A stretch of DNA of 64,000 bases, from NCBI GenBank assembly GCA_046351595.1, contig JAXLYE010000005.1:790963-854962 (forward strand). Direction: 5' to 3'. Position numbers and translations under genes: made by a program. The DNA comes from JAXLYE01 sp046351595 (GTDB lineage: Bacteria; Myxococcota_A; Polyangia; Palsa-1104; JAEUJZ01). Below the pieces are notes generated by a model. The model saw only the letters and a list, made by a program, of their open reading frames with translations, searched no databases and was not told the origin of the DNA. Below are positions 1 to 8,587 of this stretch, piece by piece (the first letter of the stretch is position 1; every line of letters begins with the position of its first letter).

Positions 1-1206
1 CTGTAAAGGAACGCTGGACAGACCGAGCGGACCGGCCTGCGCTCGTGGCGAGTACCGGCCGGCTCTGCCCTCGGGTTCGGTGCGCACCGCGATGTTACGA
101 GCGGCGCGAGAGTCGCTGCTGCCTGGTCCTCGGACGTTGACGACTACACGGCGGCACCGGGCCTGCACCACGACCCTGCGGCCGTGAGCACGCCCCGCGC
201 CCAACCTTACCCTCTCGGAGGTCCACCCAGAGACTCGGGACGGACTCCGGGACGGATCCGGACTCCCTGCATTGGTGGCTCCCCCGTTATGCCCCTTCCC
301 AACAGGAACCATGAAGGAGCCCTCCCAGAGTGTCAAATGAATTTTCCGCGCCAGGAATCTTCCAGCCCGGATGGAAAATACGGAGCGCTGTTCCGTAATC
401 GTACTTGGGAGTCTGTCTGTTCGGTACATCGCCTCATCGGGAGTTCCCGGGGCGGCCGATCGCTCGGAACCCGCTCCGAACCCGCTCGGAGCCCGCTCGC
501 CGTCGAGAGCGTCTCTGCGCGACGGGGTTCTGCTTGAGCAGACAGGGTTCCGTTCGAGCAGAAATGGGGTCTGTTCCAGCAGACATGGGCGCTCGCGCCG
601 ATGCACTGGACCGGTAGCGCATCCCGCGCACTGCCCGTTTCATTCCCGACTCCGAACGGACTCGGAGCCGTGCGCGCGCCGCCGGCAGACTCCGGACCGT
701 GCACTCTGTCCCTCCATCCGGACGTCTGCCGCGCACAGGAACCCCGGATCAGGAGCTCCAGAATGCGCCGCGGGCGCGGAAGGAAACCCGCGCCGGGCTC
801 CCTCTGGGAGATGCGGGAACCCCGCGCAGGTCCTGGCAGTGCGTGTACGGGCGCGGGCCCGGGCCAGCGCAACGTTTCCTAAGGTCGCCCAGGTCGCAGC
901 CGGCGTCGCCCGCAGGCCGGCTCGCGGCCGCGGCGCCCGATCGGCTCCGCCCGCAGCGACCGGGCGGTCTGATCACCTCCAGCCCCTCCAACTCCCTCCG
1001 CCGCTTCGTTTCTCTGCGCCTCTTTTCGCTTCGCTTCTGCCGGCTTCCTCCGCCTCCCTCCGGCCTGGCGGCCGGTTCCGGATCGTCCTGGCTCCGGGCC
1101 GCGCGCAAATGTGCGATCCGGATGGCATCGCAGCCCGGTCGAAGAAGCCGCATGACAGGCGGGCTGCTCCGCCCTGAAGATGGTCCTCTCATCCCCCTTC
1201 AGGATC
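1..1206. other. Gene-free GC-rich lead-in
   Basis: No reading frame here has family resemblance, a credible ribosome binding site or conserved motifs; the open frames that exist overlap each other on both strands and are arginine/proline rich, as expected from GC-rich non-coding DNA. It contains a short 21-bp repeat cluster at 524-586 and scattered GGACTCGG-like words. It may be the tail of an intergenic region or a decayed gene; I see nothing more in it. Confidence 0.6.
524..586. repeat. Three imperfect 21-bp tandem repeats with palindromic cores
   Basis: Units at 524-544, 545-565 and 566-586 follow the pattern GGGKTCYGTTYSAGCAGAMAT. The first unit contains TCTGCTTGAGCAGA, an inverted repeat with 6-bp arms around TG; the third has a weaker form. 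Three evenly spaced half-palindromes could be protein binding sites, but no gene start is nearby (the aquaporin starts 630 bp away), so a function is not implied. Confidence 0.6.
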
Positions 1207-1219
1207 AGGAGGCCTGCGT

Positions 1220-1945
1220 ATGTCCCTCGCCAAGCGCTGCGTCGCGGAGCTCGTTGGTACGTTCTGGCTGGTGTTCGGAGGCTGCGGTGCGGCCGTGCTC
1301 GCGGCGGCGTTCCCACATGTCGGAATCGGACTCCTGGGAGTCTCCCTCGCCTTCGGACTCACCGTGCTCACCATGGCGTACGCGGTCGGCCACATCTCGG
1401 GGTGCCACCTGAACCCGGCAGTCACCGTCGGATTGGTGACCGGGAGCCGCTTCCCGGCGCGCGAGCTCGTCCCCTACGTACTCATGCAGGTGCTCGGCGG
1501 CATCCTGGGCGCGGGTCTGCTCTACGTAATCGCCTCGGGCAAGGCCGGCTTCAGCCTGGCCGGAGGTTTTGCGTCCAACGGCTACGGCGAGCACTCTCCG
1601 GGCGGCTACTCCCTGGTCGCGTGCCTGACCGCCGAGGTGGCGCTGACCTTCATGTTCCTGGTCATCATCCTGGGCTCCACGCACGGCCGCGCACCGAGCG
1701 GCTTCGCGCCGATCGCCATCGGCCTTGGGCTGACCCTCATCCACCTGATCGGGATCCCGGTGACCAACCTGTCGGTCAACCCGGCGCGCAGCACCGGGCC
1801 GGCGCTGCTCGTCGGCGGCTGGGCGCTCAAGCAGCTGTGGCTGTTCTGGGTCGCGCCGATCGCGGGCGCGGCGCTGGCGGGCTGGTTCTACGGCTGGCTG
1901 TCGCCCGGCTCGACCGAGGAGCCGGACGTCCGCGGCCGGGCCTGA
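1220..1945 (+). CDS. aqpZ: AqpZ-type aquaporin
   Basis: Inner-membrane water channel of the MIP family, 241 aa, the usual AqpZ length. The two pore motifs are NPAVT (residues 65-69) and NPARS (187-191), and F45, H175 and R190 match the aromatic/arginine filter of water-selective channels. Six hydrophobic segments are visible. The ATG is preceded by a strong AGGAGG at 1207-1212 with 7-nt spacing. It stands alone upstream of kinase 1 and outside the inserted island, so it is probably part of the core chromosome. Water selectivity is inferred from the filter residues; the family assignment is close to certain. Confidence 0.95.
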   Translation: MSLAKRCVAELVGTFWLVFGGCGAAVLAAAFPHVGIGLLGVSLAFGLTVLTMAYAVGHISGCHLNPAVTVGLVTGSRFPARELVPYVLMQVLGGILGAGLLYVIASGKAGFSLAGGFASNGYGEHSPGGYSLVACLTAEVALTFMFLVIILGSTHGRAPSGFAPIAIGLGLTLIHLIGIPVTNLSVNPARSTGPALLVGGWALKQLWLFWVAPIAGAALAGWFYGWLSPGSTEEPDVRGRA

Positions 1946-2947
1946 TTCCGCGCTTCATGTTCCGCTACGGACCGCAGCTGCTCGGCGTGCCTCCGGATTG
2001 AGCTCGCCTCCGCTCCCTTCCTGCACGGAATCGCAGCGCGCGGACATTACCTCTGCGAGCGGAGGTCGCCGTCTGTCTCCTCTCTCTGGGGACGAGCGTC
2101 CGGATCACTGAGCCCCGCCTCCGTCTGCGCAGAGGCGCGCAGCGGCCCGGATTCCGGAGTCAACGTGCGCAGCCCGCATGGCCCGCATGGTAGGATGAGG
2201 GCGGTCAGCCTGTGCGCTTGACCTGCGTGCCTGCCGATGAGCCGATCCCGGTCGCAGCCCTCCAAGTCTCTGCCGGAGAGAGATCCGCGCGCGCTCATCG
2301 GCAGCACCATCGCCGGTCGCTACCAGGTCGAGGCGCTGCTGGGCAAGGGCGGCATGGGCAGCGTCTACCGGGTGCAGCACCTGGCTATCCGCAAGCCCAT
2401 GGCGCTGAAGGTGCTGTCCGACAAGATGATGAGCGTGCCGGCCGTGGTCGCGCGCTTCGAGCGCGAGGCGACGCTGGCCGCGCACCTGGACCACCCGCAC
2501 GTCGTCTCCGCCTCGGACTTCGGCCGCACCGAGGACGGCCGCTTCTACCTCGTCCTGGAGTACGTAGAGGGCAAGGAGCTGCGCGACCTACTCGACGAGC
2601 TGGGCGGCCCGCTGCCACCGGTGCGCGCTTTCTACATCGCGCGCCAGATCGCCAGCGCCCTGACCCGCGCCCAGTCGCTGGGCATCGTGCACCGCGATCT
2701 GAAGCCCGAGAACGTCATGCTCGTGCGGCGGGATGGGCATGAGGACTACGTGAAGGTGCTCGACTTCGGGCTGGCGCTGCTGTCGCGGCACCTCGAGTCG
2801 ACCGGCGGGGATGAGCACACGGTCGAGACCGCGCCCAAGATCACGCAGGTCGGTGAGATCTTCGGGACGCCGGCGTACATGGCGCCGGAGCAGACCATCG
2901 GCGCGGCGACCGACATCCGCACGGATCTGTATGCGCTCGGCGTGGTG

Positions 2948-2956
2948 CTGTACGAG
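2948..2956 (+). repeat. Left direct repeat CTGTACGAG of the 23-kb island
   Basis: CTGTACGAG encodes Leu-Tyr-Glu in the kinase (residues 238-240). The same nine bases, in the same codon phase, occur at 26081-26089. Exact recombination between the copies would remove 23,133 bp and restore the kinase frame. Most likely the att core of the neighbouring tyrosine integrase. Confidence 0.85.
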
Positions 2957-2988
2957 GAGCACTCCTCCGTCGAGAACTGCCGAAAATC

Positions 2989-3044
2989 ATTCCCCAAGGC
3001 GATGCAACGGCTTGCAGGTCAAGGGCGTAGGGTTGGGGAACGGC
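2989..3044. promoter_or_regulatory. Candidate integrase arm sites, left end
   Basis: ATTCCCCAA (2989-2997) and the inverted word TTGGGGAACGGC (3033-3044) resemble the GCCGTTCCCCA/GCGGTTCCCCAA pair at the other end of the island (26012-26034). Repeated words of this size at both ends are typical of integrase arm-binding sites. The assignment is by pattern only. Confidence 0.45.
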
Positions 3045-3049
3045 TGTCC

Positions 3050-3905
3050 AGCGCGAGAGTGGTGTGAGAGGCTGGTCGAGGTGCAGCGGCTTGCCCGCGC
3101 TCTGCCAGACCGCTTCCTGCAGATCCCCAAGCAGCTACTCCAGCTTCCCATCAAAGACCGTGTTCAGCCGCTTCCATCCGCCGTGCACCTGGAACTGCCC
3201 CTCGTCGAGAGAGGCTCGGCCGACCAGGCACTCGCTCTGCAGCTTCTTCGCGATGCGATCCAGCCACTGCTTCTGGATGTCCGTGAAGCGACCACGCGAA
3301 AGGAGCCGCTGCACCGCGCGCCGCACCCGCTCCTCATACGGGACCAGCGGCTCGCCGCGGGCCTGCTGGCGGATGTGGCCGAGGATCGACGCGACGATGT
3401 CCTGGTTCTTGGCCAGGCGCCAGGCCGTGCGCAGCTGCGCCTCGGTGTAGCCGTCCTCCGCGAGCTTGAGCTGCAGCTCGCGCAGCGCCTGTCGTGTGAG
3501 CTCGCGCGGCCGCTGCGTGATGACCCAAGCGCGGGCAGCTCGTTCATGGGGTCGCGCAGGTAGCGGCCGAAGGACTCCAGGTAGTCGTCCGGCCGGCTGC
3601 TGCCGCCCTTGCCGTAGCCGCGCTCGACGGCGACGATCTGATCCTCGCGCTCGGACAGGACGACCGCGCCGCGATCCCTGTGGTCGGCAGATCCACGGTC
3701 ACCGCGATCGTCGGCTCGCGCTCGTTGCGGGAGCGGCGCAGGTGCTGACCCGGCCGATCACCGAGCCCGTGATCTTCGCGACCGTGTCATCCGTGCCATC
3801 GGGATAGCGCGTCGCCAGCGAGCGCTTGAGCTGCGCGACGACACAGCGCGCGTGCTCGTCGTTCACGCAGAACACCAGCGTCTTGCCCGGCAGCGCCGGA
3901 TCAAG
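3050..3905 (-). pseudogene. hsdR: Decayed type I restriction enzyme R subunit (HsdR), C-terminal part
   Basis: On the minus strand, successive frames read KTLVFCVNDEHA, then VAKITGSV, then EREDQIVAVERGYGKGG, then RPDDYLESFGRYL, then NQDIVASILGHIRQQ, then RFTDIQKQWLDRIAKKL and RLNTVFDGKLE. This is the order of the helicase end and C-terminal domain of EcoEI-type HsdR proteins. The pieces are in different frames, residues are missing between them (the usual TVDLLTTGIDVPE block is broken) and an in-frame TAG follows KLE. No hsdM or hsdS is present. It is a non-functional relic lying at the left edge of the island, directly behind the hydrolase gene. Confidence 0.85.
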
Positions 3906-4522
3906 TGACCGGCCAGGCAGCCGCGCAGGTCGTCATGAAAGACGTGCTCGGCCAGCGCCCCAGTCTCGGCCAGCAGCCGGTCGGTGCGGGCCAGGAACCC
4001 GGAGTTGGGCGACGCGGCGGCGAGATCTCGGTTCATGAGCTGCGCGCCGGCGGTGGCCATGCGGCTCCAGGCGGCGTCGCGCGTGACCTCGTTGAAGGTG
4101 CCCGATGCGTCGGTGACCACGAACACCTCGAACCCCTCGGCCAGCGCCGACAGGGTCGGGAAGGCCACGCAGACCTCGGTCACGACGCCGGCGATCACGA
4201 GCTGCTTCTTCCCCGTGGCCTTGACCGCGCGCACAAAGTCCTCGTTGTCCCAGGCGTTGATCTGGCCGGGGCGCGCAATGAAGGGAGCGTTCGGGAAGAT
4301 CTGCTTGAGCTCCGGCACGAGCGGCCCGTTCGGACCGTCCTCGAAGCTCGTGGTCAGGATGGTCGGCAGCTCGAAGTACCGGGCCAGATCGGCCAGCGCG
4401 AGCACGTTGTTCTTGAACCGGTCGGGATCGAAGTCGCGCACCAGCGACAGCAGCCCGGCCTGGTGATCGACCAGCAGGACGGCGGCGTTGTTCTTATCGA
4501 GGCGGGTGTAGGGCTTGCTCAT
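3863..4522 (-). CDS. Isochorismatase-family (YcaC-like) cysteine hydrolase
   Basis: The first ~165 residues closely follow the YcaC family: YTRLDKNNAAVLLVDHQAGL with the catalytic Asp, FKNNVLALADLA, TILTTSFEDGPNGP, ARPGQINAWDNEDF, and GVVTEVCVAFP with the nucleophilic Cys, then VVTDASGTFNEVTRDAAW. After AGAQLM the family tail (TWFGVACELHRDW in relatives) is replaced by an unrelated sequence that runs into the hsdR relic, so the C-terminus is probably chimeric. The ATG at 4522 has GGAGAGAG upstream. It is divergent from a LysR regulator, a frequent pairing. Substrate is unknown; YcaC-like enzymes are hydrolases of uncharacterised amides. Confidence 0.85.
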   Translation of the reverse strand: MSKPYTRLDKNNAAVLLVDHQAGLLSLVRDFDPDRFKNNVLALADLARYFELPTILTTSFEDGPNGPLVPELKQIFPNAPFIARPGQINAWDNEDFVRAVKATGKKQLVIAGVVTEVCVAFPTLSALAEGFEVFVVTDASGTFNEVTRDAAWSRMATAGAQLMNRDLAAASPNSGFLARTDRLLAETGALAEHVFHDDLRGCLAGHLIRRCRARRWCSA

Positions 4523-4543
4523 GTCTCTCTCCTGTCTTGGGTG

Positions 4544-4585
4544 GGTCGGGTCCGGGTTCGGGTCCGGGTTCGGGTTCGGGTCCGA
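4544..4585. repeat. Degenerate hexamer array GGGTCC/GGGTTC
   Basis: About seven consecutive units of GGGTYC lie in the 5' leader of the YcaC-like gene, between its start and the LysR gene. Slippage at such an array could change promoter spacing; no direct sign that it does. Confidence 0.7.
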
Positions 4586-4664
4586 GGTTGCGCAGGCTCC
4601 GAGGAGCTCGACAAGCAGAGAGTACATATGGGACGCTGGGCGCAATAGGTCCAAAAAGTGGCTC

Positions 4665-4690
4665 TCATCGTCCTACTGATAGGACAATGA
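4665..4690. promoter_or_regulatory. Palindromic operator between hydrolase and LysR regulator
   Basis: GTCCTACTGATAGGAC (4670-4685) is a perfect inverted repeat with 6-bp arms and a 4-bp centre. It extends to TCAT...ATGA on either side with one mismatch pair, giving 11-bp arms. It sits 8 bp before the LysR start and 142 bp before the divergent hydrolase start. A site of this symmetry and position is typical of a LysR autoregulatory operator. Confidence 0.65.
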
Positions 4691-4697
4691 AGCCGTC

Positions 4698-5603
4698 ATG
4701 CAGGACCTCAACGATCTCTACTTCTTCGTCCAGGTCGTGGATCACGGCGGGTTTGCGCCGGCCGGCCGCGCGCTCGGCGTGCCCAAGTCCAAGCTGAGCC
4801 GGCGCCTGCTGCTCCTGGAGGAGCGCCTCGGCGTGCGCCTCGTCCAGCGCTCGACCCGCCGCTTCGCGGTGACCGAGCTCGGGCGGACCTACTACGGCCA
4901 CTGCAAGGCCATGCTGGTCGAGGCCGAGGCCGCGCAGGAGGCGATCGATCGGACGCGCACGGATCCCTGCGGCATCGTGCGGGTGACCTGCCCGGTCGCG
5001 CTCCTGGACACCCGCGTCGGCGAGATGCTGGCCGCGTTCATGGCCCAGAACCCGCGCGTCGAGGTGCACCTGCAGGCCACCAACCGCCGCGTCGATGTCG
5101 TCAGCGAGGCGGTGGACGTGGCGATCCGGGTGCGGCCGCCGCCGCTCGAAGACAGCGAGCTTTTGACGCGGGTGCTGGCCGATCGAGGGCAGTGCCTGGT
5201 CGCCAGCCCCGGCCTGCTCGCGTCCGCGCAGGCGCCGCGTGTGCCGACCGACCTGCGCCGCTTCCCCAGCCTGGCCCTGGGCGCTCCCGAGAACGAGCAC
5301 GCCTGGCACCTGCTCGGACCCGACGGCGCGCAGGCCGTGATTCCGCATAGGCCGCGCCTCGTCACGCGCGGCATGTTCGCGCTGCGCGCCGCGGCGCTCG
5401 CGGGCGTCGGGGTGGTGCAGCTGCCGACGATGATGGTCGGTGATCTGCTGGCCCGCGGCCAGCTCGTGCGCCTGCTGCCGGGCTGGGCGCCGCAGCGCGA
5501 GATCGTCCACGCGGTGTTCGCGACGCGCCGCGGCCTGCTGCCCTCGGTGCGGGCCCTGCTCGACTTCCTCGCCGAGCGGTTCCGCGAGCTGCAGGAGGAC
5601 TGA
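4698..5603 (+). CDS. LysR-family transcriptional regulator
   Basis: LysR-type regulator, 301 aa, normal family length. The N-terminal winged helix includes LYFFVQVVDHGGFAPAGRALGVPKSKLSRRL, then EERLGVRLVQRSTRRFAVTELG, the usual LysR signature. The effector domain carries VRVTCPVALL, VDVAIRVRPPP and VGVVQLPTMMV. Divergent from the YcaC-like hydrolase with a palindrome just upstream of its own start, so it probably controls both genes. The effector is unknown. Confidence 0.93.
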   Translation: MQDLNDLYFFVQVVDHGGFAPAGRALGVPKSKLSRRLLLLEERLGVRLVQRSTRRFAVTELGRTYYGHCKAMLVEAEAAQEAIDRTRTDPCGIVRVTCPVALLDTRVGEMLAAFMAQNPRVEVHLQATNRRVDVVSEAVDVAIRVRPPPLEDSELLTRVLADRGQCLVASPGLLASAQAPRVPTDLRRFPSLALGAPENEHAWHLLGPDGAQAVIPHRPRLVTRGMFALRAAALAGVGVVQLPTMMVGDLLARGQLVRLLPGWAPQREIVHAVFATRRGLLPSVRALLDFLAERFRELQED

Positions 5604-5655
5604 TCACGCTGCCCGGCACACCGCGACCGCACGGGTCCGTTCGAGAGGAGCCGCG

Positions 5656-6204
5656 CTACTTCTTCGCCCGCACCCGGAGCTGCTCGACCAGGCCGAGGCG
5701 GTACCAGCCTTTTTGCGCCTGTCCCTCGACGCCGCGCACCAGATAGTGAATGAGCTCGCCGCTCCAGCCGCCGTCCTTGCCCCGGCGCAGCGCGATGCTC
5801 AGCGTCTGCTCGGCGCAGGCGCGCTTGACCGAGACGTCGCCGGGGCACTCGGTGCCGAGCTTGTCGTCGGCGCAGGTCGGACACAGCGGCGCCGGATCGG
5901 TGAGGCGCCCCTGGCCGATCAGCAGGTCCGCCTCGTCGGTGGATAAGAGCTCCAGCTCGAAGGGGATGCGGCCGCCGGCGGGCACCACGAGGTAGTAGCG
6001 GCCCTGGCGCAGCTCCACCGTGCACGGCCGCGGCTTGTAGCTGCCCAGGCCGCACAGGTACGGGCCGACCGGCATCCGCTGGCCGGGCGAGTCCTTCGTG
6101 CCGTTCTCGTACCGGCCCGCCCGCGCGGCACCGCCGGGGGCGAGCACGAGACAGCCGAGCAGACCGAGGGATGCACACAGAGCGCGACGGACGGTGCGGG
6201 CCAC
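5656..6204 (-). CDS. Exported protein of unknown function
   Basis: 182 aa from the GTG at 6204, which has AAGGAGGT 4 nt upstream; an in-frame ATG at 6237 lacks a binding site. The N-terminus is a clear signal peptide (ARTVRRALCASLGLLGCLVLA...ARAG). The mature part has several Cys pairs (CGLG, PCTVE, CPTCADD, ECPGD, RACAEQ), suggesting a disulfide-stabilised periplasmic or secreted protein. I do not recognise the family. It lies between the LysR gene and the WD40-type gene and reads away from the latter. Confidence 0.6.
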   Translation of the reverse strand: MARTVRRALCASLGLLGCLVLAPGGAARAGRYENGTKDSPGQRMPVGPYLCGLGSYKPRPCTVELRQGRYYLVVPAGGRIPFELELLSTDEADLLIGQGRLTDPAPLCPTCADDKLGTECPGDVSVKRACAEQTLSIALRRGKDGGWSGELIHYLVRGVEGQAQKGWYRLGLVEQLRVRAKK

Positions 6205-6475
6205 AGGACCTCCTTGGGGAGCGCGGATCGGGCGCATCAGACAAGGTTCCCGCAGGATCGGCGGGACTGGCTCGCCTTATCGCAGGACCGCCCACCGCCT
6301 CGCCGCTGGGGCTGCGACCCCGCCTGCCCGATCCTGGGCCGCAGGATCCAGCTGAGCGCATGTATCCTACGAGATCACTGTCGAAAAAACTCGCCATCTA
6401 AAAAGGTCGGCTTTTGAAGTAGAACTTGGGAAGTGGGTGGGTCGGCGCGAGGCAGCACGCAAGGGAAGCGACGGG

Positions 6476-8074
6476 ATGACTGTGTCCAATCCGATTGAAG
6501 CGAGCAGAGAGTTCTTGCGGGAGTATGTTGCTGAGACAGACCCCGACGAGCTGGTCAATGCGCTTGAGGCCGGCGTCATGGTGAACGCCGGCCCCTTCTT
6601 GCAAGCCCTCAAGAGCGTGGAGCACCTGCTCGCCCACCCGCCTCCGGGGGACACGCTGGTCCAGCTGGTGACCGTGGATGCCGGCATCCGGCTGGAGGAC
6701 CCGTGCGGCGAGAGCGCTCGGAGCTGGCTGGAGTGGCTGGCGCGGCAGATCCGGATAGAGCTGGAGGAGAACCTTTTGCCCTTCCAGCCCATGCGCGCGC
6801 AGCTTGTGCGGAGCGCGCCGCCGGCCGATGAGCGGTTTCCGCACGATCTGCGGCTCTACCCCACGGACGAGCCCTGGCCGGAGTGTTGGAATCCGGTCTG
6901 GGGAAAGAACGTTTTTTATTCCGCGTTCAGGAAGGAATGGGACGGCCGCACCTGCCCCAGCTGCAGAACCCCCACGGTGCAATGTACCGCTGAGCGCAAG
7001 GACAGCAGCGAGACCGACCGCTCCCGCGCGTATCCCGAGCGCGTCGCCGTCTACCGATGCACCCGCTGTCGCTGCGGCTGGACAGAGCGCACCGAAGGGA
7101 GCGGCGCGCCCGGGAAGGCACAGCCCCAGGCACCGCTCCTCCTTTTTGCACAGGGCGGCTCGGTGCTCCTGCGGTCTGCCAGCGGCACGGTGATCGGCCT
7201 GGACTTCACCACGCTCGCGCCGCGTTATGTGTGCGCCGGGCGGCTCATCGGCGTCAGCGGATCCGGCCGGATCCTGGCAACGGAAAAGGAGCCCGGTGTC
7301 TTTGCGTTCTGGGACAGCGCAAGCGGACAGGAAAGAGCGCTGGGCCAGGCCGACATCGCGGACTTCCCTTTCGAGGTCCGCTACCGCGTGAGCTTGAGGC
7401 AGACAGCGGGCGGGCGGTACGAAGGGTTCTGGACTGACATCACCGGTCAGGACGCTCCTTTGCTCTTTTCGATCCGCCCGTCCGGGACGACCCGGAGCGA
7501 GCAGATCGACAACTGGACCGTGGTGTCCGCGCGTCGCTGGCTGGCCCTTGCGTGGTCCTGGCAGGACGCAGACTTCGATGGCTCGTTCGGCAGCTACTAC
7601 TCCCCTTCCGGAGACACCCCGGCCCGTGTCACCCTGAAGGTTTCTCGCTTCCACTCCGTCCCTCCGATGTACTTTTCGCGCCAGCACGACTGGCTGGTCA
7701 CGGGTGAGCAGACCGGCTTCAATGTATATGTGGCATCGACCGGACAGCCCGTCGGCACCGGTGCCGGAAAGTTCGATCTGCTGGATGGCGGCGGAGACCT
7801 CGTGGCGTTTCACCCCCAGCAGCGGTCCTGGCTGGCCGTCAACCGCCGTCCCTATCTGACCAGGGACCGAGACAAACAGGGATTCCGCCTGCTCGACATC
7901 GCCGTCCCCACGAGCGAGGCCCGCGAGCTGCGGAGCTTCCCTGAGCCCCGGCCGGTCGCGTACCTGGCCTTCCACCCAAGCGGTGAGTGGATCGCTGCCT
8001 TGCTCGATGACGGGACGATCCACATCTGGGAGACGGCGACCGGGCACAGGCGCTCCGATGCGGCCGCGGAGTAG
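6476..8074 (+). CDS. Zinc-ribbon and WD40-like protein of unknown function
   Basis: 532 aa from ATG 6476. The N-terminal ~140 residues are helical and unfamiliar. A zinc ribbon follows: CPSC about 50 residues before CTRC, with a third partial pair PTVQC. The C-terminal half looks like a beta-propeller; its last blade is a good WD40 repeat (VAYLAFHPSGEWIAALLDDGTIHIWETATG). No signal peptide, so cytoplasmic. A long open frame on the opposite strand (6398-8272) has no recognisable motif. The gene precedes the McrBC region but is separated from it by an MFS remnant, so no joint function is implied. Confidence 0.7.
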   Translation: MTVSNPIEASREFLREYVAETDPDELVNALEAGVMVNAGPFLQALKSVEHLLAHPPPGDTLVQLVTVDAGIRLEDPCGESARSWLEWLARQIRIELEENLLPFQPMRAQLVRSAPPADERFPHDLRLYPTDEPWPECWNPVWGKNVFYSAFRKEWDGRTCPSCRTPTVQCTAERKDSSETDRSRAYPERVAVYRCTRCRCGWTERTEGSGAPGKAQPQAPLLLFAQGGSVLLRSASGTVIGLDFTTLAPRYVCAGRLIGVSGSGRILATEKEPGVFAFWDSASGQERALGQADIADFPFEVRYRVSLRQTAGGRYEGFWTDITGQDAPLLFSIRPSGTTRSEQIDNWTVVSARRWLALAWSWQDADFDGSFGSYYSPSGDTPARVTLKVSRFHSVPPMYFSRQHDWLVTGEQTGFNVYVASTGQPVGTGAGKFDLLDGGGDLVAFHPQQRSWLAVNRRPYLTRDRDKQGFRLLDIAVPTSEARELRSFPEPRPVAYLAFHPSGEWIAALLDDGTIHIWETATGHRRSDAAAE

Positions 8075-8148
8075 CAGCAGATCGTCGGTGGCGCGTGTCT
8101 GCTCGGCTGCTTGGAAGGAGCTCCGCGACGTTCCTGTCTTCGTGGCCG

Positions 8149-8511
8149 TTACGGAGCCTCCGGCGCCGTTGCGGCATCGAGCTCGCTGCCGGCGGTCTCG
8201 GGGAGCCACCACAGGATGAGCAGGAGCGCGACGGCCGGGAATGCGGCCGACAGAAGGAGCGTGCGACGCCACCCCAGCGCCGGGACCAGCTCGGCCACCA
8301 GGAGCGGCGCCAGCACGAAGCCCAGGCGACCGAGCAGGCTGTTGGCCCAGCCGAAGCAGTCGCCGCGCAGCGCGGTCGGGAAGCTCTCGGCGGTCCAGGT
8401 GCTGAGCAGCGTCACCGCCGCGGCCATCCCCCCGATCAGCAGCAGCATCGCGCCCGGCAGCAGCGGCTCCGGAACCTGCGTATAGGCGCCGAGCACGCCG
8501 AGCGCCGTCAA
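8149..8511 (-). pseudogene. C-terminal fragment of an MFS transporter
   Basis: About 120 residues with four hydrophobic helices and the sequence ESFPTALRGDCFGWANSLLGRLG, typical of the second half of sugar/aromatic-acid MFS carriers. The first two thirds of a normal ~430-residue carrier are missing: the frame starts at 8511, next to the mcrB promoter region. A deletion remnant, probably not expressed. Confidence 0.75.
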
Positions 8512-8587
8512 CCGGCCGCCCGTGCTATATCGCCTTGGCCGCCAGCAGTCGGCTCGGAATCACGGACGCGCAAAGAAGGAGTGAGCC

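Larger units (their letters stand above)
2237..3067 (+). pseudogene. Ser/Thr protein kinase 1, 5' part, split by the 23-kb island
   Basis: N-terminal part of a Hanks-type Ser/Thr kinase. Glycine loop GKGGMGSVY, catalytic loop HRDLKPEN, DFG (LDFGLA) and activation-segment APEQ are all present, followed by RTDLYALGVVLYE. At codon 240 (2954-2956) family similarity stops and 36 unrelated residues follow to a stop at 3067. The expected continuation EMLT... begins at 26087, 23 kb downstream, in a compatible frame. Joining 2237-2956 to 26090-26836 gives 489 codons including stop. As it stands the product lacks subdomains X-XI and its C-terminal membrane anchor, so an active kinase is unlikely unless the insert is removed. 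Confidence 0.9.

Noticed and set aside
524..586. 21-bp repeats as a CRISPR array
   Set aside because: Units are directly adjacent with no spacers and no cas gene is present.
184..1177. Overlapping open frames on both strands in the first 1.2 kb
   Set aside because: Several mutually exclusive frames, no binding sites, no motifs and strong Arg/Pro bias.
6398..8272. 624-residue open frame on the minus strand opposite the WD40-type gene
   Set aside because: No motif, while the plus strand has a zinc ribbon and a WD40 blade; explained by GC-rich codon bias.
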